From positions 1-64,000 of the forward strand of contig CAVTIS010000006.1 of the NCBI GenBank assembly GCA_963734845.1: a DNA stretch of 64,000 nucleotides. The letters are read 5' to 3'. The notes under the pieces were generated by a model. That model worked only from the letters and a program-made list of their open reading frames with translations. It had not been told where the DNA came from and made no database searches. The translations under genes and the position numbers were made by a program. Positions 15,005-22,808 of the stretch are shown here, piece by piece. This DNA is from JAKAVN01 sp963734845. Lineage in GTDB: Bacteria > Desulfobacterota > Binatia > Binatales > Binataceae. The number at the start of each line of letters is the position of its first letter. Positions within the stretch are counted from its first letter, which is position 1.

Positions 15005-16528
15005 CTACCACGCACCCGCCATCAGCAATCCCAGCCGCGCCGGATCGCGCTCGTAGGCTCCCACCGCGCGCAAGCGTCCGCGGCTTAGCACACAGAGCCG
15101 GCCGCAAAGCGCAACCAGCTCGTCGAGGTCGCTCGAAATCAGCAGCACCGCGCCGCCCTCGGCGGCAAACTCGGCCAGCATCCGATGGACCTCGGCCGTA
15201 GCGGCAAGGTCGAGCCCGCGGGTGACGTTATGGGCGACGAGCACGCGCGGGCGGCTCTCGAGCGCGCGCGCCACGCACAGGCGCTGGCGGTTGCCGCCGG
15301 AAAGCTCGGCCGCGAGCGCCTTGGGGCCGGCGGCCCGGATGTGAAAGCGCTCGAGCAGCTGCACGCATAGCGCAAGGGCGCGCGACGCGCTTAGCCATCC
15401 GAAACGGCCGCACGCGCGCCCGAGCAGCGGCCGTGCGAGCAGCAGGTTCTCCCATAGCGGCATATCGAGGACCAAGCCGTCGAGGTCGCGATTCTCAGGA
15501 ATCAGCGCGATCGCCCCGCTGCCGCCGCTTGCGCGAATCAGTCCGGCTAGGGGACGGCGCACGCCGGCTATCGCCTCGACCAACTCGCTCTGGCCGTTGC
15601 CGTCGACGCCGGCGATCCCGACGATCTCACCTGCCGCGACCGCCAGACTGACACCGTCGAGCGCGCGCCATCCGTCGCGCTCGACCGCCAAATTTTGTAT
15701 TTCGAGCAGGCCTTTCATTTCGAGCAGGGTTTTTTCTTCGACCGCGCGCGCGCCGCCTGCTCCCGCCGTGGGCGAGCCTTTGAACGGCGGAGCGAGTTCG
15801 CCGATCATCAGTACCGCCAACTCGTCCTCGGTAACCTCGCCGCGGCCGCGATGCGCGACGACGCGGCCGCGGCGAAGCACGGTGATACGATCGGCGACGG
15901 CGAGCGCCTCGGCGAGTTTGTGGGTGACCAGGATTACAATCCGGCCCTCGCCACGCAGCCGCTGCAACACATCGAGAAACGCGGTCAGCTCGCCCGGCGC
16001 GAGCAGTCCGGTGGGCTCGTCGAGGATCAGCACGCGCGGCTCAAAGCTGAGCGCGCGGAGAACCTCCATCCGCACCCGCTCGGCCATCGAGCGCTGCTCC
16101 ATCCGCACCCCCGGCGCCGGCAGCGCGAAACCCAGCCGCGCCGCCATCGCGCCGGCGCGCGCTGCGACTTCTTTCAGATCTATAGTTAGTCTGGCGTGGC
16201 GCGCGCGCGCCACTTCCGCGCCGAAGCCGCCGAGCGCCAGGTTTTCCTCCCAGGTCATCCGCTCGAACAGCATCGGGCTCTGATGCACGGCGGCGATACC
16301 GGCCGCGAGCGCGGCGGCGGGCGATCCCGGCCGCAGCGCGCGCCCGAACAATTCGATCGAACCCGCGTCGGGGCGAAGCCGGCCGGCCAGGATGTTCATC
16401 AGCGTGGTCTTGCCGGCGCCATTCTCACCGAGCAGCGCGACCATCTCGCCCGGACGGGCGTCGAAGTCGACGCCGTCGAGCGCGAGCAGCGGGCCGAAGC
16501 GGCGCGTGATGTTGCGGGCGGCGAGCAT
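15005..16528 (-). CDS. ABC transporter ATP-binding protein, BMP/simple-sugar or nucleoside type (two ATPase domains)
   Basis: A 507-aa fused double ATPase of the class that energises BMP-type nucleoside or simple-sugar importers (NupO/RbsA-like). Domain 1 has Walker A GENGAGKTT, Q-loop AAVHQSPMLFERMTWEENL and Walker B LILDEPTGLL. Its signature is replaced by RSMAERVRMEVL instead of LSxGxxQRVEI. Domain 2 has the family's altered Walker A (GVDGNGQSE), signature LSGGNRQRL and altered Walker B VLVAHNVTRGLDL. The start is ATG 16528, 14 bp after the stop of the nucleotidyltransferase gene. The longer open frame to 17035 is antisense-type noise over that gene. No permease or binding-protein genes are adjacent, so it is an orphan. 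Confidence 0.85.
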   Translation of the reverse strand: MLAARNITRRFGPLLALDGVDFDARPGEMVALLGENGAGKTTLMNILAGRLRPDAGSIELFGRALRPGSPAAALAAGIAAVHQSPMLFERMTWEENLALGGFGAEVARARHARLTIDLKEVAARAGAMAARLGFALPAPGVRMEQRSMAERVRMEVLRALSFEPRVLILDEPTGLLAPGELTAFLDVLQRLRGEGRIVILVTHKLAEALAVADRITVLRRGRVVAHRGRGEVTEDELAVLMIGELAPPFKGSPTAGAGGARAVEEKTLLEMKGLLEIQNLAVERDGWRALDGVSLAVAAGEIVGIAGVDGNGQSELVEAIAGVRRPLAGLIRASGGSGAIALIPENRDLDGLVLDMPLWENLLLARPLLGRACGRFGWLSASRALALCVQLLERFHIRAAGPKALAAELSGGNRQRLCVARALESRPRVLVAHNVTRGLDLAATAEVHRMLAEFAAEGGAVLLISSDLDELVALCGRLCVLSRGRLRAVGAYERDPARLGLLMAGAW

Positions 16529-16542
16529 CGGCGGCGCCTGGC

Positions 16543-17871
16543 TCAGGCGGGCGGCGGTGGACCGTAGCGCGCGCGCACGTAATCGACCGCCTCGTCGCGC
16601 GAGGCCAGCGCGCCGTCGAGTTGCTGATCTTCGACGTCCTTGAGAATCGACTTGAAGTGCGGCCCGGGCGCGAAGCCCATCGCGATCAGATCGTCGCCGC
16701 CGAGCAGGCGCGGCGGGCGCATCTCCTCGCGGCCCATCTCGGCGAGCGCGCGGGCGCAAAAATAATAGAAGCTCAGGTTGGAGCTGGAGGCGAGCGCGTC
16801 CATGCGCGAAAGCTCGAGCAATTCGCCGAAGCCGTCCTCGGCGAGCATCCGCTTGAGCGTGGCCCGGCGCATCCGCGGCGCCATCACCAGCCGCAGATGA
16901 TTGCGCACCAGGTAGGCGACGCGCTCCTGCACGAAGCGCGAGCGGCGCATCCGCCGCATGATTCCCTCGGCCATTTCGCCGCCCTGCTCGGTATGCCCGT
17001 AGAAAGTAACCTTGTCGCCGGTCTCGGCGCGGCACGGCGGCTTAGCGACGTCATGCAGCAGGACGCCAAAGGCGAGCGTCTCGGCGCATCCCGCCTCCAG
17101 CATCGAGAGCGCGAGCCAGGTGTGGCGGTAAACGTCGCCCTCGGGATGAAAGTTTTGCGGCTGCTCGCATCCGATCATCGGCAGCACTTCGGGGATCACG
17201 ACCTCGAGCACTCCGCTCTCGCGCATCAGTTCCAGGCCGCGCGCGGCGCGGCCGCCGGTCATGATCGCCACGGTTTCTTCACCCACGCGCTCGGCGGCGA
17301 TATTGGCGACCTTGGGCGCCGCGCGGCGCATCGCGGCCCACGTCGCATCGTCGATCTCGAAGTTGAGCCGCGTGGCAAAGCGGATCGCGCGGAGCACTCG
17401 CAGATGGTCCTCCTCGAAGCGCTCGGCTGCGTTGCCGATCGCGCGAACCAAGCCGGCGTGCAGATCGCGCATCCCGCCGACCAGGTCGAGGATGCGGCCG
17501 CTTGACGGGTCGAAGTACATTCCGCCGATCGTGAAATCGCGCCGGCGCGCGTCCTCCTCCACCGTGCCGAAGCGCACCGAGGACGGACGGCGCCCGTCGA
17601 CGTAGGGCGCGTCGGCGCGGAAGGTGGCGACCTCGAAGGTGTCGCCATCGATAACCACGATGATCACGCCGAAACGCGCGCCGACGGCGATCGTATTGTC
17701 GAACAATTCCTGCACGACCTCGGGACGCGCGTCGGTGGCGATGTCGTAGTCCTTGGCCGGGACGCCAAGCACGCGGTCGCGCACGCATCCGCCGGCGAGA
17801 TAGGCGACGAAGCCTTGTTCGCGCAGGCGATCGATTATCGCCAGCGCCTTATTCTCCTTCTCGACACTCAT
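16543..17871 (-). CDS. cca: tRNA nucleotidyltransferase / poly(A) polymerase family protein with HD domain
   Basis: A class II nucleotidyltransferase of 442 aa, probably adding or repairing the tRNA 3' CCA end. Motif A is AYLAGGCVRDRVLG (19-32) with catalytic DYDIAT (41-46). RRDFTIGGMYFDP and EEDHLRVLRAIRFATRLNF are the usual nucleotide-selection and neck motifs. An HD-type domain follows (YRHTWLALSML ... LLHDVAKPPCR), then a helical C-terminus. PcnB and split A-adding or CC-adding enzymes look alike, so the exact product (CCA, CC or A) is not certain. It precedes the orphan ABC ATPase on the same strand. Confidence 0.88.
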   Translation of the reverse strand: MSVEKENKALAIIDRLREQGFVAYLAGGCVRDRVLGVPAKDYDIATDARPEVVQELFDNTIAVGARFGVIIVVIDGDTFEVATFRADAPYVDGRRPSSVRFGTVEEDARRRDFTIGGMYFDPSSGRILDLVGGMRDLHAGLVRAIGNAAERFEEDHLRVLRAIRFATRLNFEIDDATWAAMRRAAPKVANIAAERVGEETVAIMTGGRAARGLELMRESGVLEVVIPEVLPMIGCEQPQNFHPEGDVYRHTWLALSMLEAGCAETLAFGVLLHDVAKPPCRAETGDKVTFYGHTEQGGEMAEGIMRRMRRSRFVQERVAYLVRNHLRLVMAPRMRRATLKRMLAEDGFGELLELSRMDALASSSNLSFYYFCARALAEMGREEMRPPRLLGGDDLIAMGFAPGPHFKSILKDVEDQQLDGALASRDEAVDYVRARYGPPPPA

Positions 17872-17961
17872 CGCTTCGTCCGATGCGATTTAATTTAGCC
17901 TCGCGCGCGGCGCGCGGCCACGGGGTGCGTGCAGCGGTGTTGCAGGCGCGCGAAAGCCTTC

Positions 17962-19029
17962 TCAGACAAACGATGACGGGGGGCGCGCGGCGTAGCTGCG
18001 GCGGTACACCCGGATAAGCGCGGCGAAGACCGCGATCACGGCAGGGCCGGCGAACAAGCCCAGCGGCCCGTACACCTCCAATCCGCCGGTGATGGCGAAA
18101 AACAACGCGACCGCAGGCAATCCGCTGCCCTGGCCGATCGTCAGCGGCTTAAGCAGGTTGTCGATTACGCCGACCACGACCACGCCCCACACCAGCAGCG
18201 TCACCGCCCAGCCCCATCCTGCGGTGACCCACAGATAAGCCACCGCCGGCACCCAGATGAAGGCGGTGCCGCCGATCGGCAGCAGCCCCGCCGCGCCCGA
18301 GGCCGCGCCGAGCAGCAACGCGTTGGGTACTCCTGTCACCAGGTAGCCCAGGCAGAGCAGCAATCCTTCGAGCAGCGCCGTCAACAGCAGCCCGCGCATC
18401 GTCGAGGACAGCGTCGATCGCAAGGTCTCGAACACCATCGCCTTGTCTTCATCGGGGAGCGGCGTGAGCGTACGGACGAATTCGAAATAGTCCTCGCCGT
18501 CGCGCAGCAGGTAAAAGAAGCTGAGCAGCATGATGAGGACGTCGAAGGCAAAGGTGACCAGGTTGCGGGCGAACGTCGTGACGTTCTCGGTGAAATAACT
18601 GGCCAGGTAAGTGCTGGCCTTTTGCATCCAGTGGCGCACGTCTTCGATACGCAGGCCCTGCTGCTCGAGCCAGTCTTCGATCGAGGTAATCGTGTCGGAG
18701 TGGAGCGCCCGGGTGCCGGCCTGCGCGAACCCGCCCTGATGCACGAACTGCCCAAGCGAGACTTTGGTAGCCTCCAACGCGATCTTGCTCGAGAGCCAGG
18801 CGGTGGGGATGGCAATTATCAGCGCCAGAATCAGGGTAACTATCAGCGCCGCGGCCGTACGGCTGCGAACGACGCGCTCAAGTTGGAGGAGCGCCGGATG
18901 GGTGATGAAGGCGAGCAGCATCGCCCACACGATCGGAACCAGGAAGGGGCTGAGCAGCAGGTAAAGCTCATAGCCCATCACGGCCAGGAAGCCGAAGAAG
19001 AAAATATGTGCAATTCGTTCGCGATCCAT
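17962..19029 (-). CDS. AI-2E family (UPF0118) membrane transporter
   Basis: A 355-aa inner-membrane protein with about eight predicted helices in the AI-2E/PerM layout: two N-terminal hairpins (IAHIFFFGFLAVMGYELYLL; PIVWAMLLAFITHPALLQLE), an extended soluble stretch (about 95-155), and a C-terminal helix bundle (LLEGLLLCLGYLVTGVPNAL, GAASGAAGLLPIGGTAFIWV, YGPLGLFAGPAVIAVFAALI). Family members export varied small substrates or act as Na+/H+ antiporters; the substrate cannot be read from sequence. It is a single gene, upstream of and divergent from tRNA-Val. Confidence 0.9.
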   Translation of the reverse strand: MDRERIAHIFFFGFLAVMGYELYLLLSPFLVPIVWAMLLAFITHPALLQLERVVRSRTAAALIVTLILALIIAIPTAWLSSKIALEATKVSLGQFVHQGGFAQAGTRALHSDTITSIEDWLEQQGLRIEDVRHWMQKASTYLASYFTENVTTFARNLVTFAFDVLIMLLSFFYLLRDGEDYFEFVRTLTPLPDEDKAMVFETLRSTLSSTMRGLLLTALLEGLLLCLGYLVTGVPNALLLGAASGAAGLLPIGGTAFIWVPAVAYLWVTAGWGWAVTLLVWGVVVVGVIDNLLKPLTIGQGSGLPAVALFFAITGGLEVYGPLGLFAGPAVIAVFAALIRVYRRSYAARPPSSFV

Positions 19030-19173
19030 TCAGGCCCGCCGTTGGCGGCAGAGCTTAGCAGATAGGACCGCGGCGGTCGCTCGCGCGACGCTTGGTTGCT
19101 CATGCGGCGGATATTTGTTAGCGATTCGGGGCTGCGGCATAGAGCGCCGCCCGGACATAAAAACTTGCAACGA

Positions 19174-19248
19174 AGGCACGTAGCTCAGTGGTAGAGCACT
19201 TCCCTGACACGGAAGGGGTCGGCGGTTCAAACCCGCCCGTGCCTACCA
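19174..19248 (+). tRNA. tRNA-Val(GAC)
   Basis: Acceptor AGGCACG (19174-19180) pairs fully with CGTGCCT, discriminator A, and CCA is encoded. The D-arm is GCTC-AGTGGTA-GAGC. The anticodon loop CTGACAC on a CTTCC/GGAAG stem gives anticodon GAC. The T-arm is GGCGG-TTCAAAC-CCGCC. All arms pair perfectly. It lies 146 bp upstream of thrS on the same strand. Confidence 0.97.
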
Positions 19249-19394
19249 GCCCGTCTTTCGCTATACTGGCACCATGAGTTTTCCCGACCGCCTGCTTTGC
19301 GCGCGCATCCGTCTCGTGAATTCATGCGTCCATTCATGACCGTCCATCGCTCGTTTATTGTCGCGGCATTCACTCCGGCGATGTTTCCCACTCG

Positions 19395-21338
19395 ATGAGC
19401 GCGCAAGTCACCGTATCGCTCGACGGCCAGAGCCGCAGCGTGCCGCGTGGGACCACGGTCGTCGAGGTGCTCGACGGCGCCCGCGGACGCGAGGTCGTCG
19501 CCGCGCGCCTCAACGGCAAGCTGGTCGATCTGAGCCGCCCGATCGAGGATGACGCCACGCTGGAGCCGGTCAAGGCCGACAGCCCCGAAGGACTCGACGT
19601 GCTGCGCCATTCGACCGCCCATCTGATGGCCCAGGCGGTGCAGAGCCTCTACCCCGGCACGCAGGTGACGATCGGCCCAGCGATCGAGGACGGCTTCTTC
19701 TATGACTTTGCGCCGCCGACGCCGTTTACCGTCGACGACCTGCCGAAGATCGAGGCAAAGATGCGCGAGCTGGCGAAGGCCAATCTCAAGGTCGAGCGCG
19801 CCGAAGTCGCGCGCGCCGAGGCAATCGAGCGCTTCCGCGCGATGGGCGAGCATTACAAGGTCGAAATCCTTAGCGGCATCCCCGACGATCGCGTGTCGAT
19901 CTATCGCCAGGGCGACTGGATGGATCTGTGCCGCGGGCCGCACGTGCCGACGACCGGCTATATCCGCGCGTTCAAGCTGACCAGCGTGGCCGGCGCGTAT
20001 TGGCGCGGCGATGAGCACAACGCGATGCTCTCGCGGATTTACGGGACCTCGTTTGCTAGCAAGGAGGCGCTCGAGGAGCATCTGAAGCTGCTCGAACTCG
20101 CGCGCTCGCGCGACCATCGCAAGCTCGGGCGCGAGATGGGCCTGTTCGTGTTCGACCCCATATCGCCCGGCTCGCCGTTCTTCCTGCCCAAGGGCGCGAT
20201 CATCTACAACGCGCTCGTCGATTACATGCGCCGCCTGTACCGGCGCTACGGCTTCGAGGAAGTGATCACGCCGCAGGTCTTCAAAAACGAGCTGTGGCAT
20301 ACCTCCGGCCACTGGGACAATTTTCGCGAGAACATGTTCCTGACCACCGATCGCGAGGGCACGGAGACCGACCGGATCGATTCGAGTCCCGAGGGATGGC
20401 GCAAAGGCTACGCGTTCAAGCCGATGAACTGTCCGGGCCACACCTTCATCTACCGCGCCGAGAAGCGCTCCTACCGCGACCTGCCGCTGCGTATCGCCGA
20501 CTTCGGCCGCCTCCATCGCGCCGAGCGCTCGGGCACGCTGCACGGGCTGACCCGCGTGCGCACGATGGCGCAGGATGACGCGCACGTCTTCTGCACTTCC
20601 GCGCAGACCGCCGCCGAAATCGACCTCAACCTGCAGATGGTGCGCGACGTCTATCAGGCGCTGGGCTTCGAGCGACTGGAGTCAAAGGTCGCCACGATGC
20701 CCGAGAGGCACCTCGGCACCGAGGAGCTATGGCGCACCAGCGAAGCAATCTTGTGCGACGCGCTGACGCGCAACGGCCTGGCATATGAGATCAATCCCGG
20801 CGAGGGCGCGTTTTACGGACCGAAGATCGAAATCTACGTGCCCGACGCGCTCAAGCGGCGATGGCAGCTCGCGACCATCCAGCTCGATTACAACATGCCC
20901 GAGAACTTCGGCCTCACGTTCACCAACGCGTCGAGCGCCGAGGAGCGCCCGGTCATGATCCATCGCGCGATCCTCGGCTCGCTCGAGCGCTTCATCGGGG
21001 TGCTGCTCGAACATACGGGCGGCGTGCTGCCGTTTTGGCTCGCGCCCGAGCAGGCGCGGGTGCTGTCGCTCAGCGAAAAGGTCGAGGACTACGCCGCCGA
21101 GATCGCGGGCCTGCTCAAGCGCGAGGGGATGCGCGCGTCGGCCGATATTCGCAACGAAAAGCTGGGTTTCAAGGTGCGCGAGGCCGAGATGGCCAAGGTG
21201 CCTTATATGATTGTCGTGGGTGAGCGCGAGGCGGCTGCGCGCAGCGTCTCGTTGCGGTTGTTGCGTGGGGCCAAGAGCGAAGTCATGGCGCTTGAAAAAG
21301 TCGTGGAGCTGCTAAAAAGTGAACCGTTGCCGGGTTAG
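19395..21338 (+). CDS. thrS: threonine--tRNA ligase
   Basis: Charges tRNA-Thr. The 647-aa protein has the N-terminal TGS domain (residues 1-60) and the editing domain (HSTAHLMAQAVQSLYPGTQV near 73 and the DLCRGPHVPTTG motif). The class II core has motif 2 around RLHRAERSGTLHGLTRVRT and the zinc-site segment MNCPGHTFIYR. Motif 3 and the anticodon-binding domain are at the C-terminus (QARVLSLSEKVEDYAAEIAG; MIVVGERE). The start is ATG 19395 (MSAQVTVSLDGQ); the Shine-Dalgarno sequence is weak. It heads the thrS-infC-rpmI-rplT block. No T-box or threonine-operator structure was recognised upstream, but the 146-bp leader after tRNA-Val has room for one. Confidence 0.97.
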   Translation: MSAQVTVSLDGQSRSVPRGTTVVEVLDGARGREVVAARLNGKLVDLSRPIEDDATLEPVKADSPEGLDVLRHSTAHLMAQAVQSLYPGTQVTIGPAIEDGFFYDFAPPTPFTVDDLPKIEAKMRELAKANLKVERAEVARAEAIERFRAMGEHYKVEILSGIPDDRVSIYRQGDWMDLCRGPHVPTTGYIRAFKLTSVAGAYWRGDEHNAMLSRIYGTSFASKEALEEHLKLLELARSRDHRKLGREMGLFVFDPISPGSPFFLPKGAIIYNALVDYMRRLYRRYGFEEVITPQVFKNELWHTSGHWDNFRENMFLTTDREGTETDRIDSSPEGWRKGYAFKPMNCPGHTFIYRAEKRSYRDLPLRIADFGRLHRAERSGTLHGLTRVRTMAQDDAHVFCTSAQTAAEIDLNLQMVRDVYQALGFERLESKVATMPERHLGTEELWRTSEAILCDALTRNGLAYEINPGEGAFYGPKIEIYVPDALKRRWQLATIQLDYNMPENFGLTFTNASSAEERPVMIHRAILGSLERFIGVLLEHTGGVLPFWLAPEQARVLSLSEKVEDYAAEIAGLLKREGMRASADIRNEKLGFKVREAEMAKVPYMIVVGEREAAARSVSLRLLRGAKSEVMALEKVVELLKSEPLPG

Positions 21339-21437
21339 TCGAGGGCGCCGGAGGCGGGGGGAAACGATTCAACAGAATTGCCGTTGATTGGCTGGAGGAG
21401 ACTGTCAATTCAGTGGCAAGTCGGCTGAGATGCCGAC

Positions 21438-21451
21438 GGAGGTGATTTATT
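21438..21451 (+). promoter_or_regulatory. strong ribosome binding site fixing the AUU start of infC
   Basis: GGAGGTGAT at 21438-21446 is complementary to the 16S 3' end and sits 6 bases from ATT (21449-21451), with no ATG, GTG or TTG at equivalent spacing. It decides the start and marks IF-3 autoregulation. Confidence 0.85.
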
Positions 21452-21985
21452 CGTAGAGATTTTCGCACCCCACCCCCGCGCGAGCCGGCGATACGGGTGA
21501 ACAACCAGATCCGCGTCCCCGAAGTCCGGGTAATCGACGTCGACGGGCGCCAGGTTGGCGTGCTGAGCACCCGCGAGGCGATCCGCGTGGCCGAAAGCCG
21601 CGGCCTGGACCTGGTTGAAGTCGCACCGACCGCCCAGCCCCCGGTCTGCCGCGTCACCGATTTCGACAAATACCGCTACGCGCAAAAGAAGAAGACCCAC
21701 GACTCCAAGCGCCACTCGACCGCCACGGCGATCAAGGAAGTCAAAATGGGCGCGCGCACCGAAAAACACGACGTCGAGTTCAAAATCAAACACATCCGGC
21801 GCTTTGTTGGCGAGGGCCAGCGTGTTAAGCTCTCGATTTCGTTTCGTGGCCGGGAGATAACCCATCCCGAGCTGGGACGCACGTTGCTCGATTCGATCGT
21901 CGCCCAAGTGCAGGACATCGCACAGGCCGACGGCCTGCCCCGGATGGAGGGGCGCAACATGTCGATCCTGCTGACGCCGCGCTGA
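21449..21985 (+). CDS. infC: translation initiation factor IF-3, AUU start codon
   Basis: IF-3 keeps ribosomal subunits apart and proofreads start codons. A GTG at 21497 would give MNNQIRVPEVRVIDV, but the frame is open upstream and encodes the usual IF-3 N-terminal extension (IRRDFRTPPPREPAIRVNNQ) back to ATT at 21449. GGAGGTGAT (21438-21446), an excellent Shine-Dalgarno sequence, lies 6 bases before it. AUU is the known autoregulatory start codon of infC in many bacteria: low IF-3 permits initiation at AUU. The product is 178 aa, with the N-domain, the linker (KKKTHDSKRHSTATAIKEVK) and the C-domain (KHDVEFKIKHIRRFVGEG). It is 110 bp after thrS. Confidence 0.93.
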   Translation: MRRDFRTPPPREPAIRVNNQIRVPEVRVIDVDGRQVGVLSTREAIRVAESRGLDLVEVAPTAQPPVCRVTDFDKYRYAQKKKTHDSKRHSTATAIKEVKMGARTEKHDVEFKIKHIRRFVGEGQRVKLSISFRGREITHPELGRTLLDSIVAQVQDIAQADGLPRMEGRNMSILLTPR

Positions 21986-22035
21986 ACGCAAAGAATCGCG
22001 ATCGCACAAGTGACCTGGAGCTTAAGCCGCAACCG

Positions 22036-22233
22036 ATGGGCAAACTGAAGACCAATCGCAGCGCCGCCAAGCGCTTTTCCGTGAGCAAGACCGGCAAGGT
22101 CAAACACAAGAAGGCCTACCTGCGCCATCTGCTCTCGTCCAAGGGCCGCGCGCGCAAACGGCACCTGCGCCAGCCCGGCATCCTCAATGCCGCCGACGCC
22201 CGCAACACGCGCAAACTGGTCCCGTACCTCTAA
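22036..22233 (+). CDS. rpmI: 50S ribosomal protein bL35
   Basis: A basic 65-aa ribosomal protein (MGKLKTNRSAAKRFSVSKTG, then KHKKAYLRHLLSSKGRARKR). The length and the KTxxAAxKRF and HL-KxxxRKR patterns are those of bL35. It lies between infC and rplT, the universal order. Confidence 0.97.
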   Translation: MGKLKTNRSAAKRFSVSKTGKVKHKKAYLRHLLSSKGRARKRHLRQPGILNAADARNTRKLVPYL

Positions 22234-22264
22234 GGCAATATAAACAAGGAAGGACTGACCTCCG

Positions 22265-22642
22265 ATGCCTCGCGCCAAAGGCGGCCCCAAAACACGCCGC
22301 CGCCATAAACGACAGCTCAAGCTCGCCTCCGGTTTTGTCGGCGGCCGCAAGCTCTATCGCCAGGCCCGCAACACCCTGGAGAAGGGGCTGACCTATGCCT
22401 ACCGCGATCGCAAACAAAAGAAGCGCGACTTCCGCTCGCTCTGGATCGCGCGGATCAATGCGCTCGCCCGCGAGTACGGCCTAAGCTACAGCCGCATGAT
22501 CGATGGACTTAAGAAGGCCGGGGTCGAAATCGACCGCAAGCAGCTCGCCGTCCTTGCGCTGGATCGCGACCGGCTCTTCGCCGAACTGGCCGAGACGGCC
22601 AAAAAGGCGCTCGACGCCGCAGCCCAAGCCGCGGCCGCCTAG
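22265..22642 (+). CDS. rplT: 50S ribosomal protein bL20
   Basis: A 125-aa, strongly basic protein needed for early 50S assembly. MPRAKGGPKTRRRHKRQLKL is the extended RNA-binding N-terminus, and IDRKQLAVLALDRDRLFAEL the C-terminal globular part. AAGGAAGGA lies about 12 bases upstream of ATG 22265. In other bacteria bL20 represses its own operon through a leader RNA; no such site was identified here. A terminator follows (22675-22711). Confidence 0.97.
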   Translation: MPRAKGGPKTRRRHKRQLKLASGFVGGRKLYRQARNTLEKGLTYAYRDRKQKKRDFRSLWIARINALAREYGLSYSRMIDGLKKAGVEIDRKQLAVLALDRDRLFAELAETAKKALDAAAQAAAA

Positions 22643-22674
22643 GGTTAATCAGCAGCCCGCAGCGGCTCCCGGAG

Positions 22675-22711
22675 GACCATGTGGCGCCCGCGTCCACATG
22701 GTCTTTTGTTT
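22675..22711 (+). terminator. rho-independent terminator/attenuator between rplT and pheS
   Basis: GACCATGTGG (22675-22684), a nine-base loop and CCACATGGTC (22694-22703) form a perfect 10-bp stem, followed by TTTTGTTT (22704-22711). It either ends the thrS-infC-rpmI-rplT transcript or attenuates readthrough into pheST. Confidence 0.85.
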
Positions 22712-22808
22712 GATCTTTGGTTTGATGAACTCGCGCGTACACTGTGGGATCGGCGCGCGCACGCGGGAACTCGATAACGCGCATACAGACCGCTTGAGGA
22801 CAGGATGA
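22698..22808 (+). other. possible leader reading frame overlapping the pheS start
   Basis: An ATG inside the terminator's descending arm (22698) opens a 36-codon frame, MVFCLIFGLMNSRV and on, with two early Phe codons and ends TGA at 22806-22808, overlapping the pheS ATG (22805) as ATGA. It may couple translation or serve as a phenylalanine-sensing leader. Two Phe codons is few, and the frame may simply be open by chance. Confidence 0.25.

Noticed and set aside
16529..17035. N-terminal extension of the ABC ATPase frame to 17035
   Set aside because: It lies fully over the cca gene on the same strand in another frame and is Arg/Ala-rich without motifs; the ATPase domain starts at 16528.
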